Shown: one piece after another, positions 1-8,714 of the stretch | Position numbering within the stretch: position 1 is the first letter of the stretch | How the letters are laid out: each line of letters opens with the position of its first letter | Position numbers and translations under genes: made by a program | Assembly: GCF_024648825.1 (NCBI RefSeq) | Contig: NZ_JANBBE010000001.1 | Coordinates: 1,550,001 to 1,614,000 of the forward strand | Reading direction: 5' to 3' | DNA length: 64,000 bases | Source: Lentzea californiensis | GTDB taxonomy: Bacteria > Actinomycetota > Actinomycetes > Mycobacteriales > Pseudonocardiaceae | Notes under the pieces: model-generated | Database searches by the model: none | What the model was told of the DNA's origin: nothing | What the model saw: only the letters and a program-made list of their open reading frames with translations

Positions 1-21
1 ATCCGTAAAAGGATCAGCGTC

Positions 22-606
22 ATGTCTGACGCTGACAGGATCGTCGAGTTCGTCTACGAGGTCGGCCAGCTCAAACGCCTGCCCAGAGCGGGGTGGCTCT
101 TCGCCGGGGTGCAGAACCCCGAGTCGGTGGCCGCCCACTCGTTCCGGGTGGGCGTTCTGGCGTTCGCGATCGCCGTCCAGGAAGGCGCGAACCCCGACAG
201 GGCGGCGACCCTGGGCCTCTTCCACGACGTGCCGGAGGCGCGCATCGGCGACATCCCGTACGTCGGCAAGCTCTACCTCGACGTCAAGATGCCGCCGGAA
301 GCCGTGGCGCGCGACCAGGTCCAGCACCTGCCGGCGCCGCTGGCCGCGCACATCGAGGCACTCGTCGCCGAACACGAGTCCGCCAAGGGCTTCGACCACA
401 CGCCCGAGGCGCGCTGCTCGCGTGACGCGGACAAGCTCGAGTTGTTGTTGCAGGCCAGGGAGTACCAGGCCGCAGGGGTCTCCAAGATGGAGCGCTTCAT
501 CCAGACCATGCAGGAGTCGGTGGTCACCGACACCGGCAAGGCCCTGCTCGACTCCGCTCTGCGAATCGCTCCCAGCGAGTGGTGGGAGGCGTTCGGCAGG
601 CGGTGA
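22..606 (+). CDS. HD-domain 5'-deoxynucleotidase-like protein (YfbR/HDDC2 type)
   Basis: Predicted metal-dependent phosphohydrolase of 194 residues, probably acting on deoxynucleoside 5'-monophosphates in the cytoplasm. The HD-domain ligands are visible: His39 in AAHSF, the His68-Asp69 doublet in LFHDVPEA, and Asp137 in SRDADKLE. This spacing matches the YfbR/HDDC2 family, as does the total length. The ATG is preceded by an AAAGGA ribosome site at a good distance. The gene is convergent with the DUF2771 lipoprotein gene, whose stop codon directly abuts it. The exact substrate cannot be read from sequence. Confidence 0.85.
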   Translation: MSDADRIVEFVYEVGQLKRLPRAGWLFAGVQNPESVAAHSFRVGVLAFAIAVQEGANPDRAATLGLFHDVPEARIGDIPYVGKLYLDVKMPPEAVARDQVQHLPAPLAAHIEALVAEHESAKGFDHTPEARCSRDADKLELLLQAREYQAAGVSKMERFIQTMQESVVTDTGKALLDSALRIAPSEWWEAFGRR

Positions 607-1062
607 TCAGCGAGTGACGTCGACGACCCACGAACCGCGCATGAGCGGCTGGCCGGTCTCCAGCACCGCGCCGGCCGCCTCGTGCACCTCGATGCGCAGC
701 AACTGGTCCGAGTCGTTCGGCACGGCCAGCGTGTACGTGTAGTCGTCGCCCTTGCCGAGCAACGGCGACGAGCAGCCCTCCTGCACGCGCGCGGCGTTCT
801 CGTACACGCACACGACCTCCCAGAGGCCGCTCGCGAGCTGACCGTCCACCGAGATCTGCACGACCTTGCCCGCCGGCACCTTCAACGCGCCGGGCGGGTT
901 CTTCTCGGCGCAGTTGGAGCCCTCGACGTCGCAGTAGATCGTCGGCTCGAGGCGGATGGTCTTGCCGTTCGCGTAGAAGGTGACCTCGGGGTCGTGCTGC
1001 TGCAGGGAGCAGCCGGACAGCACGAGAACACTGGCAGCCATCACAGAAGCAAGTCGACGCAC
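607..1062 (-). CDS. DUF2771 family lipoprotein
   Basis: A 151-residue secreted lipoprotein. It has a short N-terminal signal peptide ending in the lipobox LSGC at about residues 15-18. The rest is a compact beta-rich domain with four further Cys that could form disulfides outside the membrane. It matches the actinobacterial DUF2771 family, whose function is unknown. It is the last gene of a minus-strand operon, 10 bases after the MFS transporter and two genes after the glutaminyl cyclotransferase. A role at the cell envelope is inferred from the lipobox only. Confidence 0.75.
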   Translation of the reverse strand: MRRLASVMAASVLVLSGCSLQQHDPEVTFYANGKTIRLEPTIYCDVEGSNCAEKNPPGALKVPAGKVVQISVDGQLASGLWEVVCVYENAARVQEGCSSPLLGKGDDYTYTLAVPNDSDQLLRIEVHEAAGAVLETGQPLMRGSWVVDVTR

Positions 1063-1072
1063 GTCAGGCAGC

Positions 1073-2575
1073 CTACGGGGTCACCGGCGAGGGCCTGCGG
1101 ACCAGCCTGTGCAACGACGTGCCGTTGCGGTACATCCAGGTCTGCGCGAGGCCCAGCGCGAGCAGCACGGCGAGCACGAGGAAGCCGACCCAGAACGTGG
1201 CGGGCAGCAGCACGCCGAGCGCACCGCCGAAGACCCACGCGAGCTGCAGGATCGTCTCGGAGCGGCCGAACGCGGACGCGCGCGACTCCTCCGGCAGGTC
1301 GTCCTGGATCACCGCGTCGAGGCTGATCTTGGCCAGCGACGACGCCGTGGCGCCCAGCAGGCCGACGATCGCGGCGGTGACCAGGCCGGGCAGGGCGGCG
1401 GCGACGATGGTGGCCGCCAGCGCCGTGGCGACGCAGGCGATGACCACCTCGTCCGGCTTGCCGAACTGCTGGCGCGCGCCGATCGCGTTGCCGAGGAAAC
1501 TGCCGACGCCCGCCGCACCGGCGATGACGCCGAGCAGCAGCAACTGCTGGACGGCGTCGCCCTCGGTCTGCTCGCGGACCACGAACGCCGCGAAGAGCGT
1601 CAGGAACCCCGTCAGCATGCGGATGGAACCGTTGCCCCACAACGAGACCGCGACGTGCCGGGAGATGGGTTGCCTGGCGGGCTTGGCCGTCAGCGTCGCC
1701 GGGACCTCGCCCTCGGTCACCTCGACCCACGACGGGATCTTCATGCACAGCCACGCGTTCACCAGGCACAGCGCGGCGGTGAACCACAGCGCGCCCGGCG
1801 AGCCGAACACGTTCGCGAAGCCCGCGGCGAGCGCGCCGAACACCCCGCCCGCCGCGAGTCCGAAGATCGTCATGCGGGCGTTGGTCTTGGACAGCGTGAT
1901 GTCCGGCGGCAGCACCCGCGGCGTGATCGCGGACTTGAGCACGGTGAACGACTTGGACAGGACCATGCTGCCCAGCGCGGCCGGGTACAGCAGCCAGTTG
2001 TCGAAGTTCAGCGCCATCACGACCGCCAGCCCGACGCGCAGCACACAGGACGCCGCGAGGGCGAGCCTGCGACCGCGCTGGATCCTGTCGAGCAACGGGC
2101 CGATCACCGGCGCGATCAACGCGAACGGCGCGACCGTGATCAGCAGGTAGAGCGCGACCTTGGTCTTGGACTCCGCGGTGGCCGCGCTGAAGAAGAGCGT
2201 GTTCGCCAGCGCGACGGCCATCGCGGCGTCGGCGGCGTAGTTCATCATCACCGCGTAGGTGACCGACGTCATGCCGGACTTCCCGGCGCCGTCGGCGCGG
2301 GCCGCGCGCCGGAACGCCGCGACCGCCTTCTGCGAGATCTGCTTGCTGCGGAACCACGCCACACGCGTCACCGTGAGCTTGCGCGGCGGTTTGGGCGTCG
2401 GCGTCGTCTGCTGGTCCTGGTTGGGCAGCGGACGGGTGTTCTGGGGACGCTTCGGTGGCGGCTGGAAACCGTGCTCGGACGGTGTTCCGCGACGCTGCCG
2501 CGGCTGGTACTCGTCGTCCTGCCACGGGTAGCGCTTCGGAGTCGGTTCGTCACTCCACCCGCGGTCGCCGGTCAC
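1073..2575 (-). CDS. MFS transporter with long disordered N-terminus
   Basis: A 500-residue major facilitator protein. The first ~95 residues are rich in Pro, Arg and Gln and look disordered and cytoplasmic. They are followed by about 12 hydrophobic segments, with a loop-2 motif of the type DR-x-x-RGRR. The GTG start lies 4 bases after the cyclotransferase stop, and the DUF2771 gene follows 10 bases downstream, so the three are very likely co-transcribed. The extension is unusual for MFS proteins, which normally begin close to helix 1. The substrate is unknown; an efflux role is the usual guess for this actinobacterial family. Confidence 0.85.
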   Translation of the reverse strand: MTGDRGWSDEPTPKRYPWQDDEYQPRQRRGTPSEHGFQPPPKRPQNTRPLPNQDQQTTPTPKPPRKLTVTRVAWFRSKQISQKAVAAFRRAARADGAGKSGMTSVTYAVMMNYAADAAMAVALANTLFFSAATAESKTKVALYLLITVAPFALIAPVIGPLLDRIQRGRRLALAASCVLRVGLAVVMALNFDNWLLYPAALGSMVLSKSFTVLKSAITPRVLPPDITLSKTNARMTIFGLAAGGVFGALAAGFANVFGSPGALWFTAALCLVNAWLCMKIPSWVEVTEGEVPATLTAKPARQPISRHVAVSLWGNGSIRMLTGFLTLFAAFVVREQTEGDAVQQLLLLGVIAGAAGVGSFLGNAIGARQQFGKPDEVVIACVATALAATIVAAALPGLVTAAIVGLLGATASSLAKISLDAVIQDDLPEESRASAFGRSETILQLAWVFGGALGVLLPATFWVGFLVLAVLLALGLAQTWMYRNGTSLHRLVRRPSPVTP

Positions 2576-2579
2576 ACCG

Positions 2580-3380
2580 TCAATCCTGCCCCATCCCGTT
2601 GAACCTCACTCGGAAGATGGTCGGCCAGTTCTTGCCTGTGACCAGGAACTCGTTGGTCCCGGGGACGTGCGCGATGCCGTTGAGGACGTCCACGTCGCCG
2701 GAGGGCTTGAGCGACGCGAGGTCGTAGGTGTTCACGACCTTCCCGGTGGCCGGGTCGATGCGGACGATCTCGTCGGTCTTCCAGACGTTCGACCAGACCT
2801 TGCCGCCGACGCACTCCAGCTCGTTCAGCTGGGTCAGCGGCTTGCCGTCGCGGGTGACCTGCACGCTGCCGGTCTCCTGGAACGACCTGGGGTCGCGGAA
2901 GGTCAGCTTGGCGGTGCCGTCGCTCATCACCAGGCGCCGGCCGTCGTCGCAGATGCCCCAGCCCTCGCCCTGGTAGCTCACGCGGCGGAGCTCGTCCAGC
3001 GTCCTGCGGTCGCGTTCGATCGCGATGCCGTTCTGCCACGTGATCTGCCAGATGGTGTCGCCGACGACCGTGATGCCCTCGCCGAAGAAGTCCGGCGGCA
3101 GGTCGACCTTCTTCTGGACGTCGCCGCTCGACGGATCGAGCGCGCGCATCGTCGACTGGCCCTCCAGGCCGGTGCCCTCGTAGAGGACGCCGTCGACGAG
3201 TTCCAACCCCTGGGTGAACGCCGTTGCATCATGCGGAATCTTCTGCAGGACTTCTACCTGCGGTTTTGCTTCTTGCGGCGTCGAACAGGCGGCCAAGACC
3301 GCGACAACGACCAGCCAGACGGGTGAGCGCACCCAACGGAGGGTGGCACGAGTTTTCGTCCCGGCGAAGTCCTGCGGCAC
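2580..3380 (-). CDS. Glutaminyl-peptide cyclotransferase (plant/bacterial beta-propeller type), lipoprotein
   Basis: Predicted to convert N-terminal glutamine of peptides to pyroglutamate. The protein has 266 residues from the GTG used here. A hydrophobic signal ending in LAAC is followed by a five-bladed propeller-type sequence with family motifs: FTQGLE near the start, YEGTG, the NELE acidic stretch and VLNGIA near the end. It probably acts outside the membrane as a lipoprotein. A GTG at 3332 gives a more usual signal length and is an equally plausible start. This start and that of the divergent DUF3027 gene (3391) are only 10 bases apart, so their promoters must overlap the coding regions or the transcripts are leaderless. 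Confidence 0.82.
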   Translation of the reverse strand: MPQDFAGTKTRATLRWVRSPVWLVVVAVLAACSTPQEAKPQVEVLQKIPHDATAFTQGLELVDGVLYEGTGLEGQSTMRALDPSSGDVQKKVDLPPDFFGEGITVVGDTIWQITWQNGIAIERDRRTLDELRRVSYQGEGWGICDDGRRLVMSDGTAKLTFRDPRSFQETGSVQVTRDGKPLTQLNELECVGGKVWSNVWKTDEIVRIDPATGKVVNTYDLASLKPSGDVDVLNGIAHVPGTNEFLVTGKNWPTIFRVRFNGMGQD

Positions 3381-3390
3381 AATTCATGAC

Positions 3391-4128
3391 GTGACCGCGA
3401 CTGAGATGCTCCTCGACGCCGTTGATCTCGCCCGCGCCGCCGCAGAAGAAGAGGCGGGTGTGGAGAGCGTCGGCGCTCATGTCGGGGTGCACGGAGAGGA
3501 CGAGTACTCCGTCACGCACCTCTTCGAAGCCGAGCACGCCGGCTACCGCGGCTGGAGCTGGGCCGTGACCGTCGCCTACGCCGGCGAGGGTTCCCCCGTC
3601 TCCATCAGCGAGGTCGTGCTGCTGCCGGGCCAGGACGCCCTGGTCGCCCCGGAGTGGGTGCCGTGGAGCGAACGGGTCCGTGCCGGTGACCTGGGTGTAG
3701 GCGACCTCATGCCGCCCCGGGAGAACGACCCGCGCCTGGTCGAGGCCTACGTGCAGTCCGACGACCCCGCGATCGAGGAGGTGGCGCTGGAGATCGGCCT
3801 CGGCCGCACCCGCGTCCTGTCCCGCGAGGGCCGCCTGGAGGCCGCCGACCGCTGGGAGACCTCGGACTTCGGCCCGCGTTCCGAGATGGCCCGCAGCGCC
3901 CCCGCGCACTGCGGCACCTGCGGTTTCTACACCCGCGTGGCCGGCGCGTTCGGCGCCGCGTTCGGTGTCTGCGCGAACGAGATCGCGCCCGCGGACGGCC
4001 ACGTCGTGCACGTCGAGTACGGCTGCGGCGCGCACTCCCAGGTCGAGGTCGACATCAGCCCGATGGTGCCGGTGGCCGACCTCGTCTACGACGACGCCCA
4101 GCTGGACGTTCTGGAAGATTCGGAGTGA
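3391..4128 (+). CDS. DUF3027 family protein with Cys/His cluster
   Basis: A 245-residue cytoplasmic protein of the actinobacterial DUF3027 family; function unknown. The C-terminal third has a HCGTC motif, then a lone Cys in GVCANE, then YGCGAH. This is a plausible Cys/His zinc site. The GTG at 3391 is chosen because the upstream frame runs through the divergent cyclotransferase gene and has no family similarity that I can see. The stop overlaps the start of the large ATPase gene as GTGA, so the two are translationally coupled and probably work together. A transcriptional or RNA-related role would be speculation. Confidence 0.8.
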   Translation: MTATEMLLDAVDLARAAAEEEAGVESVGAHVGVHGEDEYSVTHLFEAEHAGYRGWSWAVTVAYAGEGSPVSISEVVLLPGQDALVAPEWVPWSERVRAGDLGVGDLMPPRENDPRLVEAYVQSDDPAIEEVALEIGLGRTRVLSREGRLEAADRWETSDFGPRSEMARSAPAHCGTCGFYTRVAGAFGAAFGVCANEIAPADGHVVHVEYGCGAHSQVEVDISPMVPVADLVYDDAQLDVLEDSE

Positions 4129-6899
4129 CCGATCCGTTCGGCACCGAGGCCCTGCGCACCTCGGTCCTCGCCGCATGGCGTGGTTCGCCCACCCGTTTTC
4201 GTGAAGACGCGAACGCCGAGGAAGACCTCCGCCTCGGCGGCTACCGGGACCGGCTGCTCGTCGAACTGGCCCAGAACGCGTCCGACGCGGCCGGTTCCAC
4301 ACCGGGTGTGTTGCGGATCACTCTGGTCGACGGTGAGCTGCGTGCCGCCAACACCGGCGCTCCGCTGACTTCCGCCGGCGTCGCCGCTCTGGCTTCGCTG
4401 CGGGCGTCGTCGAAGGAGTCCGGCGTCGGGCAGTTCGGCGTCGGCTTCGCGGCCGTGCTGACCGTCTCGGACGCCCCGCGCGTGGTGTCCGTCTCCGGTG
4501 GCGTCGAGTTCTCCCTGGCGCGGACCCAGGCCGAGGTTCCGGACCTGGCTTCCGAACGCGGCGGCGACGTGCCGGTGCTGCGCCTGGTCTGGCCGGTCGC
4601 CGAGGACGTGCCGGAGGGGTTCGCGACCGAGGTCCGGCTGCCGCTGAAGGTCGACCTGTCGCTGGACGACCTGGCGGCCGAGGTCCCGGACCTGCTGCTG
4701 GCCCTGCCGGGGTTGCGGCGGATCGAGATCGGTTCCCAGTCGTGGGAGCGCTCCGTCTCCGACGACGGCGTCGTCACGGTCGGCCCGGCGCGCTGGCTGG
4801 TCGAGCGGACCGTCGGCGAGCTGCCTTCCGAGCTCGTGCAGGGTGTCGAGCAGCGTCCTCAGTGGACCGTTTCCTGGGCCTACCCGCTGGATTCTCCGTT
4901 GGGTGAGGACGTGCTGCACGCGCCGACCCCGACCGACGAGCGGTTGTCGTTGCCCGCTCGGTTGATCGCGACCTTGCCGGTCGAGCCCTCCCGGCGCCGG
5001 ATCCTGCCCGGTCCCGCGGCGTGGTCGGTGCTGGACGCCGCTGCCGCTGCTTATCCGGCGCTCGTTGCTCGCGTTCCCGCCATCGAGCGGACCTCGCTGG
5101 TGCCGCTGCCCGGTTTCCCGTTGTCCGAAGTGGACGATCGGCTGCGGACCGGTGTGCTGCGGTCGTTGCGGGCTTCCGCCTGGTTGCCGCTGGCTTCTGG
5201 TGAGTGGATCGAGCCTTCCCGGGCTCGCGTGCTGGACGTCGGCTCCGAGGAGCTCGTCGACCTCGTCGAGGACGCTCTGCCCGGGTTGCTGGACGCCGAG
5301 CTGTCCGCTCCTGTGCACGCGGCTGCCTTGGCTGCGCTGGAAGTTCCGCGGGTCACCACCGCCGAGGTCGTTGCCGCTTTGTCCGGGGTTTCTGGTGATC
5401 CCGGCTGGTGGCGTGACGTTTATGCGGCGTTCTCGCCGTTGGCCGAGGTGGATCCGGGCGTTCGTGAGGCTTTGGCGGCTTTGCCCGTGCCGTTGGCCGA
5501 TGGGCGGGTGGTCACCGGGCCGCGTACGACCCTGATCGCCGATGAGCCGTTGCCCGGCTTGCGGGTCGTGCACCCCGATGCCGTGCATCCGTTGCTGGTG
5601 CGGCTTGGAGCTGTTGAGGCCGGCGCTGCCGAGTTGCTTGCCGATCCGTCGTTGCGTGAGAACGTGGCTCGGTCGTTGGAGGACGCTGAGGCCGGGCTTG
5701 ACGGGCTCGACCTGGTCGAGACCGTGTTGCGGCTGGTGGATCTCGCTGGGGTTCGGGCTGGTGAGGAGCCCTGGCTGGGGGCGCTCGCCCTGCCGGATTC
5801 TGATGGCGAGTGGCATCGGGCTGATGAGTTGCTTCTGCCTGATTCACCGTTGGTCGGTGTGGTCGAGGCTGATGCTTTTCCGTTGCTGTCCAAGGAGATC
5901 GCTGAGACTTACTCGCGTGCCGCGTTGGTTGCGGCCGGGGTTGTCGACGGGTTCTCGTTGGTGGTCGACGACGAGCCTTCTGGGCCGGATCATGACCTTG
6001 CTGACGAGTCCGCGTGGTGGTCGTCTGTCGTTGACGAGCCCCGTCGGGTGGTGGGGGTTCGGGATCTCGACCTCGTTGCCGACTGGCCCGCGGCGTTGCG
6101 GTTGCTGGCCGCTGATCCGGTGACCTGGCGTGCGGTTACCGAGCCTGACGGGTACACGGGCTGGTGGATTGCTCGCTACGCGTCGCTGGATGGTGCCGCG
6201 CCTCGTTCGTACCGGCTGCCTGGTGCCTCGTTGTTGGACGGGCTGTTCGACGTCGTGCCGGATCATGAGTTGCCTGAGCACGTGCTGCGGGCGGCTGGGG
6301 TGCGGTCCTCGTTGGAGATCCTTGACGACGAGGATGCCGAGTTCGTGCTGGAGCGGCTCGGGGACGCCGATCGTGCGGTCGCTGACGCCGTGGTTCTGAG
6401 GGCCTACGCGGGGCTGCCTGAGGGTGATTTCGCGCCGCCTGAGCGGGTTCGGGTGCTTTCCGGGGCCGTAGTTGCCGCTGATGATGTTGTGGTGCTGGAT
6501 CACCCGTGGTTGCTCGGGGTGGTGCCGGCTTCCCGCGTGCTGCTGGCTGACGGGTCTGAGGAGCTTGCCGATCTTTTGGATCTGGCGCTGGCCTCGGAGG
6601 AGTTCGAGGGGTCTCCCGATCACGTCGGTGAGGTCGTGCAGTGGCAGGACCTCGGGGCTGTTCGGATGGCCTGTGAGTTGCTCGAGGTTGCGTTGCCCGA
6701 CGGTGTGGTCGTTGTGCATGAGGATTTGCAGGTCGACGGGCAGCGGGTCGAGTGGTGGATGGTGGACGGGGTTCCCCATGCTGCTGACTCGCCTGAGGGG
6801 CTTGGGCGGGCGTTGGCTTGGGTTTCTGGGCGGTGGGGAGATCGGCACACTTTTGTTGCGCTGATCAGTGATCCGAGTGCGGCCACTTTGCTCGGCTGA
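4125..6899 (+). CDS. Sacsin/Hsp90-like GHKL ATPase domain protein
   Basis: A large cytoplasmic protein of 924 residues with a GHKL (Hsp90/histidine kinase fold) ATPase at the N-terminus. The N-box ELAQNASDAA (about residues 42-51) carries the Glu, Asn and Asp expected for Mg-ATP binding. A glycine-rich G2 box ESGVGQFGVGF follows near residue 105. The remaining ~700 residues contain no motif I recognise. Similar proteins are annotated as having a sacsin N-terminal ATPase-like domain. It is coupled to DUF3027 by a 4-base overlap. Codon use changes markedly about a third of the way along: from about base 5000 third positions gain T at the expense of C. A chaperone-like role is inferred from the ATPase fold only. 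Confidence 0.78.
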   Translation: MTDPFGTEALRTSVLAAWRGSPTRFREDANAEEDLRLGGYRDRLLVELAQNASDAAGSTPGVLRITLVDGELRAANTGAPLTSAGVAALASLRASSKESGVGQFGVGFAAVLTVSDAPRVVSVSGGVEFSLARTQAEVPDLASERGGDVPVLRLVWPVAEDVPEGFATEVRLPLKVDLSLDDLAAEVPDLLLALPGLRRIEIGSQSWERSVSDDGVVTVGPARWLVERTVGELPSELVQGVEQRPQWTVSWAYPLDSPLGEDVLHAPTPTDERLSLPARLIATLPVEPSRRRILPGPAAWSVLDAAAAAYPALVARVPAIERTSLVPLPGFPLSEVDDRLRTGVLRSLRASAWLPLASGEWIEPSRARVLDVGSEELVDLVEDALPGLLDAELSAPVHAAALAALEVPRVTTAEVVAALSGVSGDPGWWRDVYAAFSPLAEVDPGVREALAALPVPLADGRVVTGPRTTLIADEPLPGLRVVHPDAVHPLLVRLGAVEAGAAELLADPSLRENVARSLEDAEAGLDGLDLVETVLRLVDLAGVRAGEEPWLGALALPDSDGEWHRADELLLPDSPLVGVVEADAFPLLSKEIAETYSRAALVAAGVVDGFSLVVDDEPSGPDHDLADESAWWSSVVDEPRRVVGVRDLDLVADWPAALRLLAADPVTWRAVTEPDGYTGWWIARYASLDGAAPRSYRLPGASLLDGLFDVVPDHELPEHVLRAAGVRSSLEILDDEDAEFVLERLGDADRAVADAVVLRAYAGLPEGDFAPPERVRVLSGAVVAADDVVVLDHPWLLGVVPASRVLLADGSEELADLLDLALASEEFEGSPDHVGEVVQWQDLGAVRMACELLEVALPDGVVVVHEDLQVDGQRVEWWMVDGVPHAADSPEGLGRALAWVSGRWGDRHTFVALISDPSAATLLG

Positions 6900-6927
6900 C
6901 TCGCGGGCGGCCTGGCCGCCTTGCGTG

Positions 6928-8244
6928 CTAGCCGGTTACCTCTGCTGGTTCTGGCAGCGGCTTTGTCGGAGGTTGCCGCCGCCTGCGCAGTCGCGGCTTC
7001 CCGATGTCTCCCCGCTTCACCAGGATGATCCACGCTGTGATCGTCACCAGTGTCGAGACTGCTCCGCCGATGATGATCGGGGCTCTGCCGTTGATCTCGC
7101 CCAGCCAACCCATCAGTGGGCCGCCCACCGGGTTGCCGCCTAGGAACACCAGCATGTAGATGCCCATCACCCGGCCGCGCATCTCTGGTTCCACTGCCAG
7201 TTGGATGGTGGCGTTGGCTGTGGTGTTGAAGGTCATCATCGCTACGCCTACCGGGATCATCATCAGGCCGGTCAGGAGCATCGTCGGCATCATGCCCGAG
7301 ATGATTTCGAGTACGCCGAAGATCACGCCTGAGCCGATGAAGACCGACATCTTCGGCGTTTTTCGTTTGGCTGCCAGGGTTGCGCCTGCGAGGGTGCCTA
7401 CCGCTATGAGGGTGGAGAGCAGGCCGTAGGCGTCTGCGTCGCCGCCGAAGACGTTGCGGGCCATGATTGCCAGCGTCATGTAGAAGTTCATGCCGAAGGT
7501 GGCGATGAAGAACACCAGGAGCATGACCGTCATCAGGTCTGGGCGGCTTCTCACGTAGCGGAGGCCTGAGAGCAGTTGGCCCTTTTCCCTGGGGAGGGGG
7601 TCGGAGCGCAGTAGTTGCGTTGTCCGCATCAGCCAGATGCCGCCTACTACGCCCACGAAGCTGATGGCGTTCGCCAGGAAGACCCAGCCCGTGCCTATCG
7701 CCACGATCGCCAGGCCTGCGATGGCCGGGCCGATGATCCTGGCCAGGTTGAACATCATCGAGTTGATCGCCACGGCGTTGGTGAGCTGGTCGCGGCCGAC
7801 CATTTCTACTACGAACGATTGGCGTACTGGGGTTTCTACTGCCGAGAAGGCGCCTAGCAGCAGGCAGAGCAGGTAGACGTGCCAGAGTTCTACCACTCCG
7901 GTCACGTCGAGGATGCCCAGCGCCAGGGCGCAGATGCCCAGTGCCGATTCCAGCCAGAGCAGGAGTTTGCGCTTGTCCATGCGGTCGGCGAGTACGCCGC
8001 CCCACATGGAGAGCAGCAGGACCGGGAGGAACTGGAGTGACGCGGCGATGCCGAGGGCCATCGGGGAGCCGTTGGAGAGCTCCAGGACCAGCCAGTCCTG
8101 GGCCACTCGCTGCATCCAGACGCCGACCAGCGAGATGATCTGGCCTGAGGCGTAGAGGCGGTAGTTGTATATGCCTAACGATCCGAACATTCCGGTACGA
8201 CGAGGTGGCGAACTGTCTGCTCCACCACCCGCGTAACCCGACAC
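6928..8244 (-). CDS. MFS transporter (MFS_3 type)
   Basis: A 438-residue major facilitator with about 12 membrane segments. The loop 2-3 signature GVLADRMDKRK is clear, and the tail is basic and Pro-rich. It belongs to the MFS_3 group, which includes drug and siderophore exporters. Only 4 bases separate it from the upstream marR gene, so the regulator and pump form a two-gene operon, and self-regulated efflux is the likely arrangement. A third-position is unusually frequent for this genome. The plus strand is therefore T-rich here, like the 3' part of the convergent ATPase gene. The substrate is unknown. Confidence 0.85.
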   Translation of the reverse strand: MSGYAGGGADSSPPRRTGMFGSLGIYNYRLYASGQIISLVGVWMQRVAQDWLVLELSNGSPMALGIAASLQFLPVLLLSMWGGVLADRMDKRKLLLWLESALGICALALGILDVTGVVELWHVYLLCLLLGAFSAVETPVRQSFVVEMVGRDQLTNAVAINSMMFNLARIIGPAIAGLAIVAIGTGWVFLANAISFVGVVGGIWLMRTTQLLRSDPLPREKGQLLSGLRYVRSRPDLMTVMLLVFFIATFGMNFYMTLAIMARNVFGGDADAYGLLSTLIAVGTLAGATLAAKRKTPKMSVFIGSGVIFGVLEIISGMMPTMLLTGLMMIPVGVAMMTFNTTANATIQLAVEPEMRGRVMGIYMLVFLGGNPVGGPLMGWLGEINGRAPIIIGGAVSTLVTITAWIILVKRGDIGKPRLRRRRQPPTKPLPEPAEVTG

Positions 8245-8248
8245 GTTC

Positions 8249-8674
8249 TTACCGACCCGCCATCCTGTCGATGATTTCGGCGGCGTGTGTGAGCAGTTCC
8301 CGTTCCTCGGGGTCCAGCTCGGCCAGCCTCTTGTCCAGCCACGCTTCGCGGGCCGTGATCTCGTCCTGCAGGTACGACGAGCCTTCGCTCGTGAGCTCGA
8401 CGATGGCTTGACGGCCGTCGGTGGGGTGCGGGCTCCTGGTCGCGAAGCCGAACTCCTCCAGGGCTGCTATCACGCGCGTCATCGACGGCGGCTGCACGCC
8501 TTCTTTTGCCGCCAGTTCGCCTGGGGTCAGCGGGCCGCACTTGTGCAGTGTGGAGAGTGCTGACACCTGGGTGAGCGACACCGACGAGTTGGTGCGCTGT
8601 GCCCGCAGGCGGCGGTTGAGGCGAACGACGGCAAGCCTGAGCCTGCTCGCCAGTCCGTGCTGATCGATCGCCAC
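8249..8674 (-). CDS. MarR family transcriptional regulator
   Basis: A winged-helix DNA-binding repressor of 141 residues. The helix-turn-helix region reads TPGELAAKEGVQPPSMTRVIAALE. The wing contains DGRQA, and a C-terminal dimerisation helix follows. It is the first gene of an operon with the MFS pump. I chose the GTG at 8674 because a -10 hexamer TATGCT ends 6 bases before it, as in a leaderless transcript. An upstream in-frame GTG at 8692 would place the start inside that promoter. Only about 40 bases separate it from the purine permease stop. Confidence 0.85.
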   Translation of the reverse strand: MAIDQHGLASRLRLAVVRLNRRLRAQRTNSSVSLTQVSALSTLHKCGPLTPGELAAKEGVQPPSMTRVIAALEEFGFATRSPHPTDGRQAIVELTSEGSSYLQDEITAREAWLDKRLAELDPEERELLTHAAEIIDRMAGR

Positions 8675-8680
8675 GTAGTT

Positions 8681-8686
8681 AGCATA
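8681..8686 (-). promoter_or_regulatory. -10 element of leaderless marR transcript
   Basis: On the minus strand TATGCT is followed by AACTAC and then the GTG start. This is the spacing expected if transcription begins at the start codon. No convincing -35 was seen. TAGTT occurs on both sides (8676-8680 and 8696-8700) as a direct repeat that could be part of the MarR operator. Confidence 0.45.
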
Positions 8687-8714
8687 CCTCACGAAATAGT
8701 TTCCTGCCGAAAGG

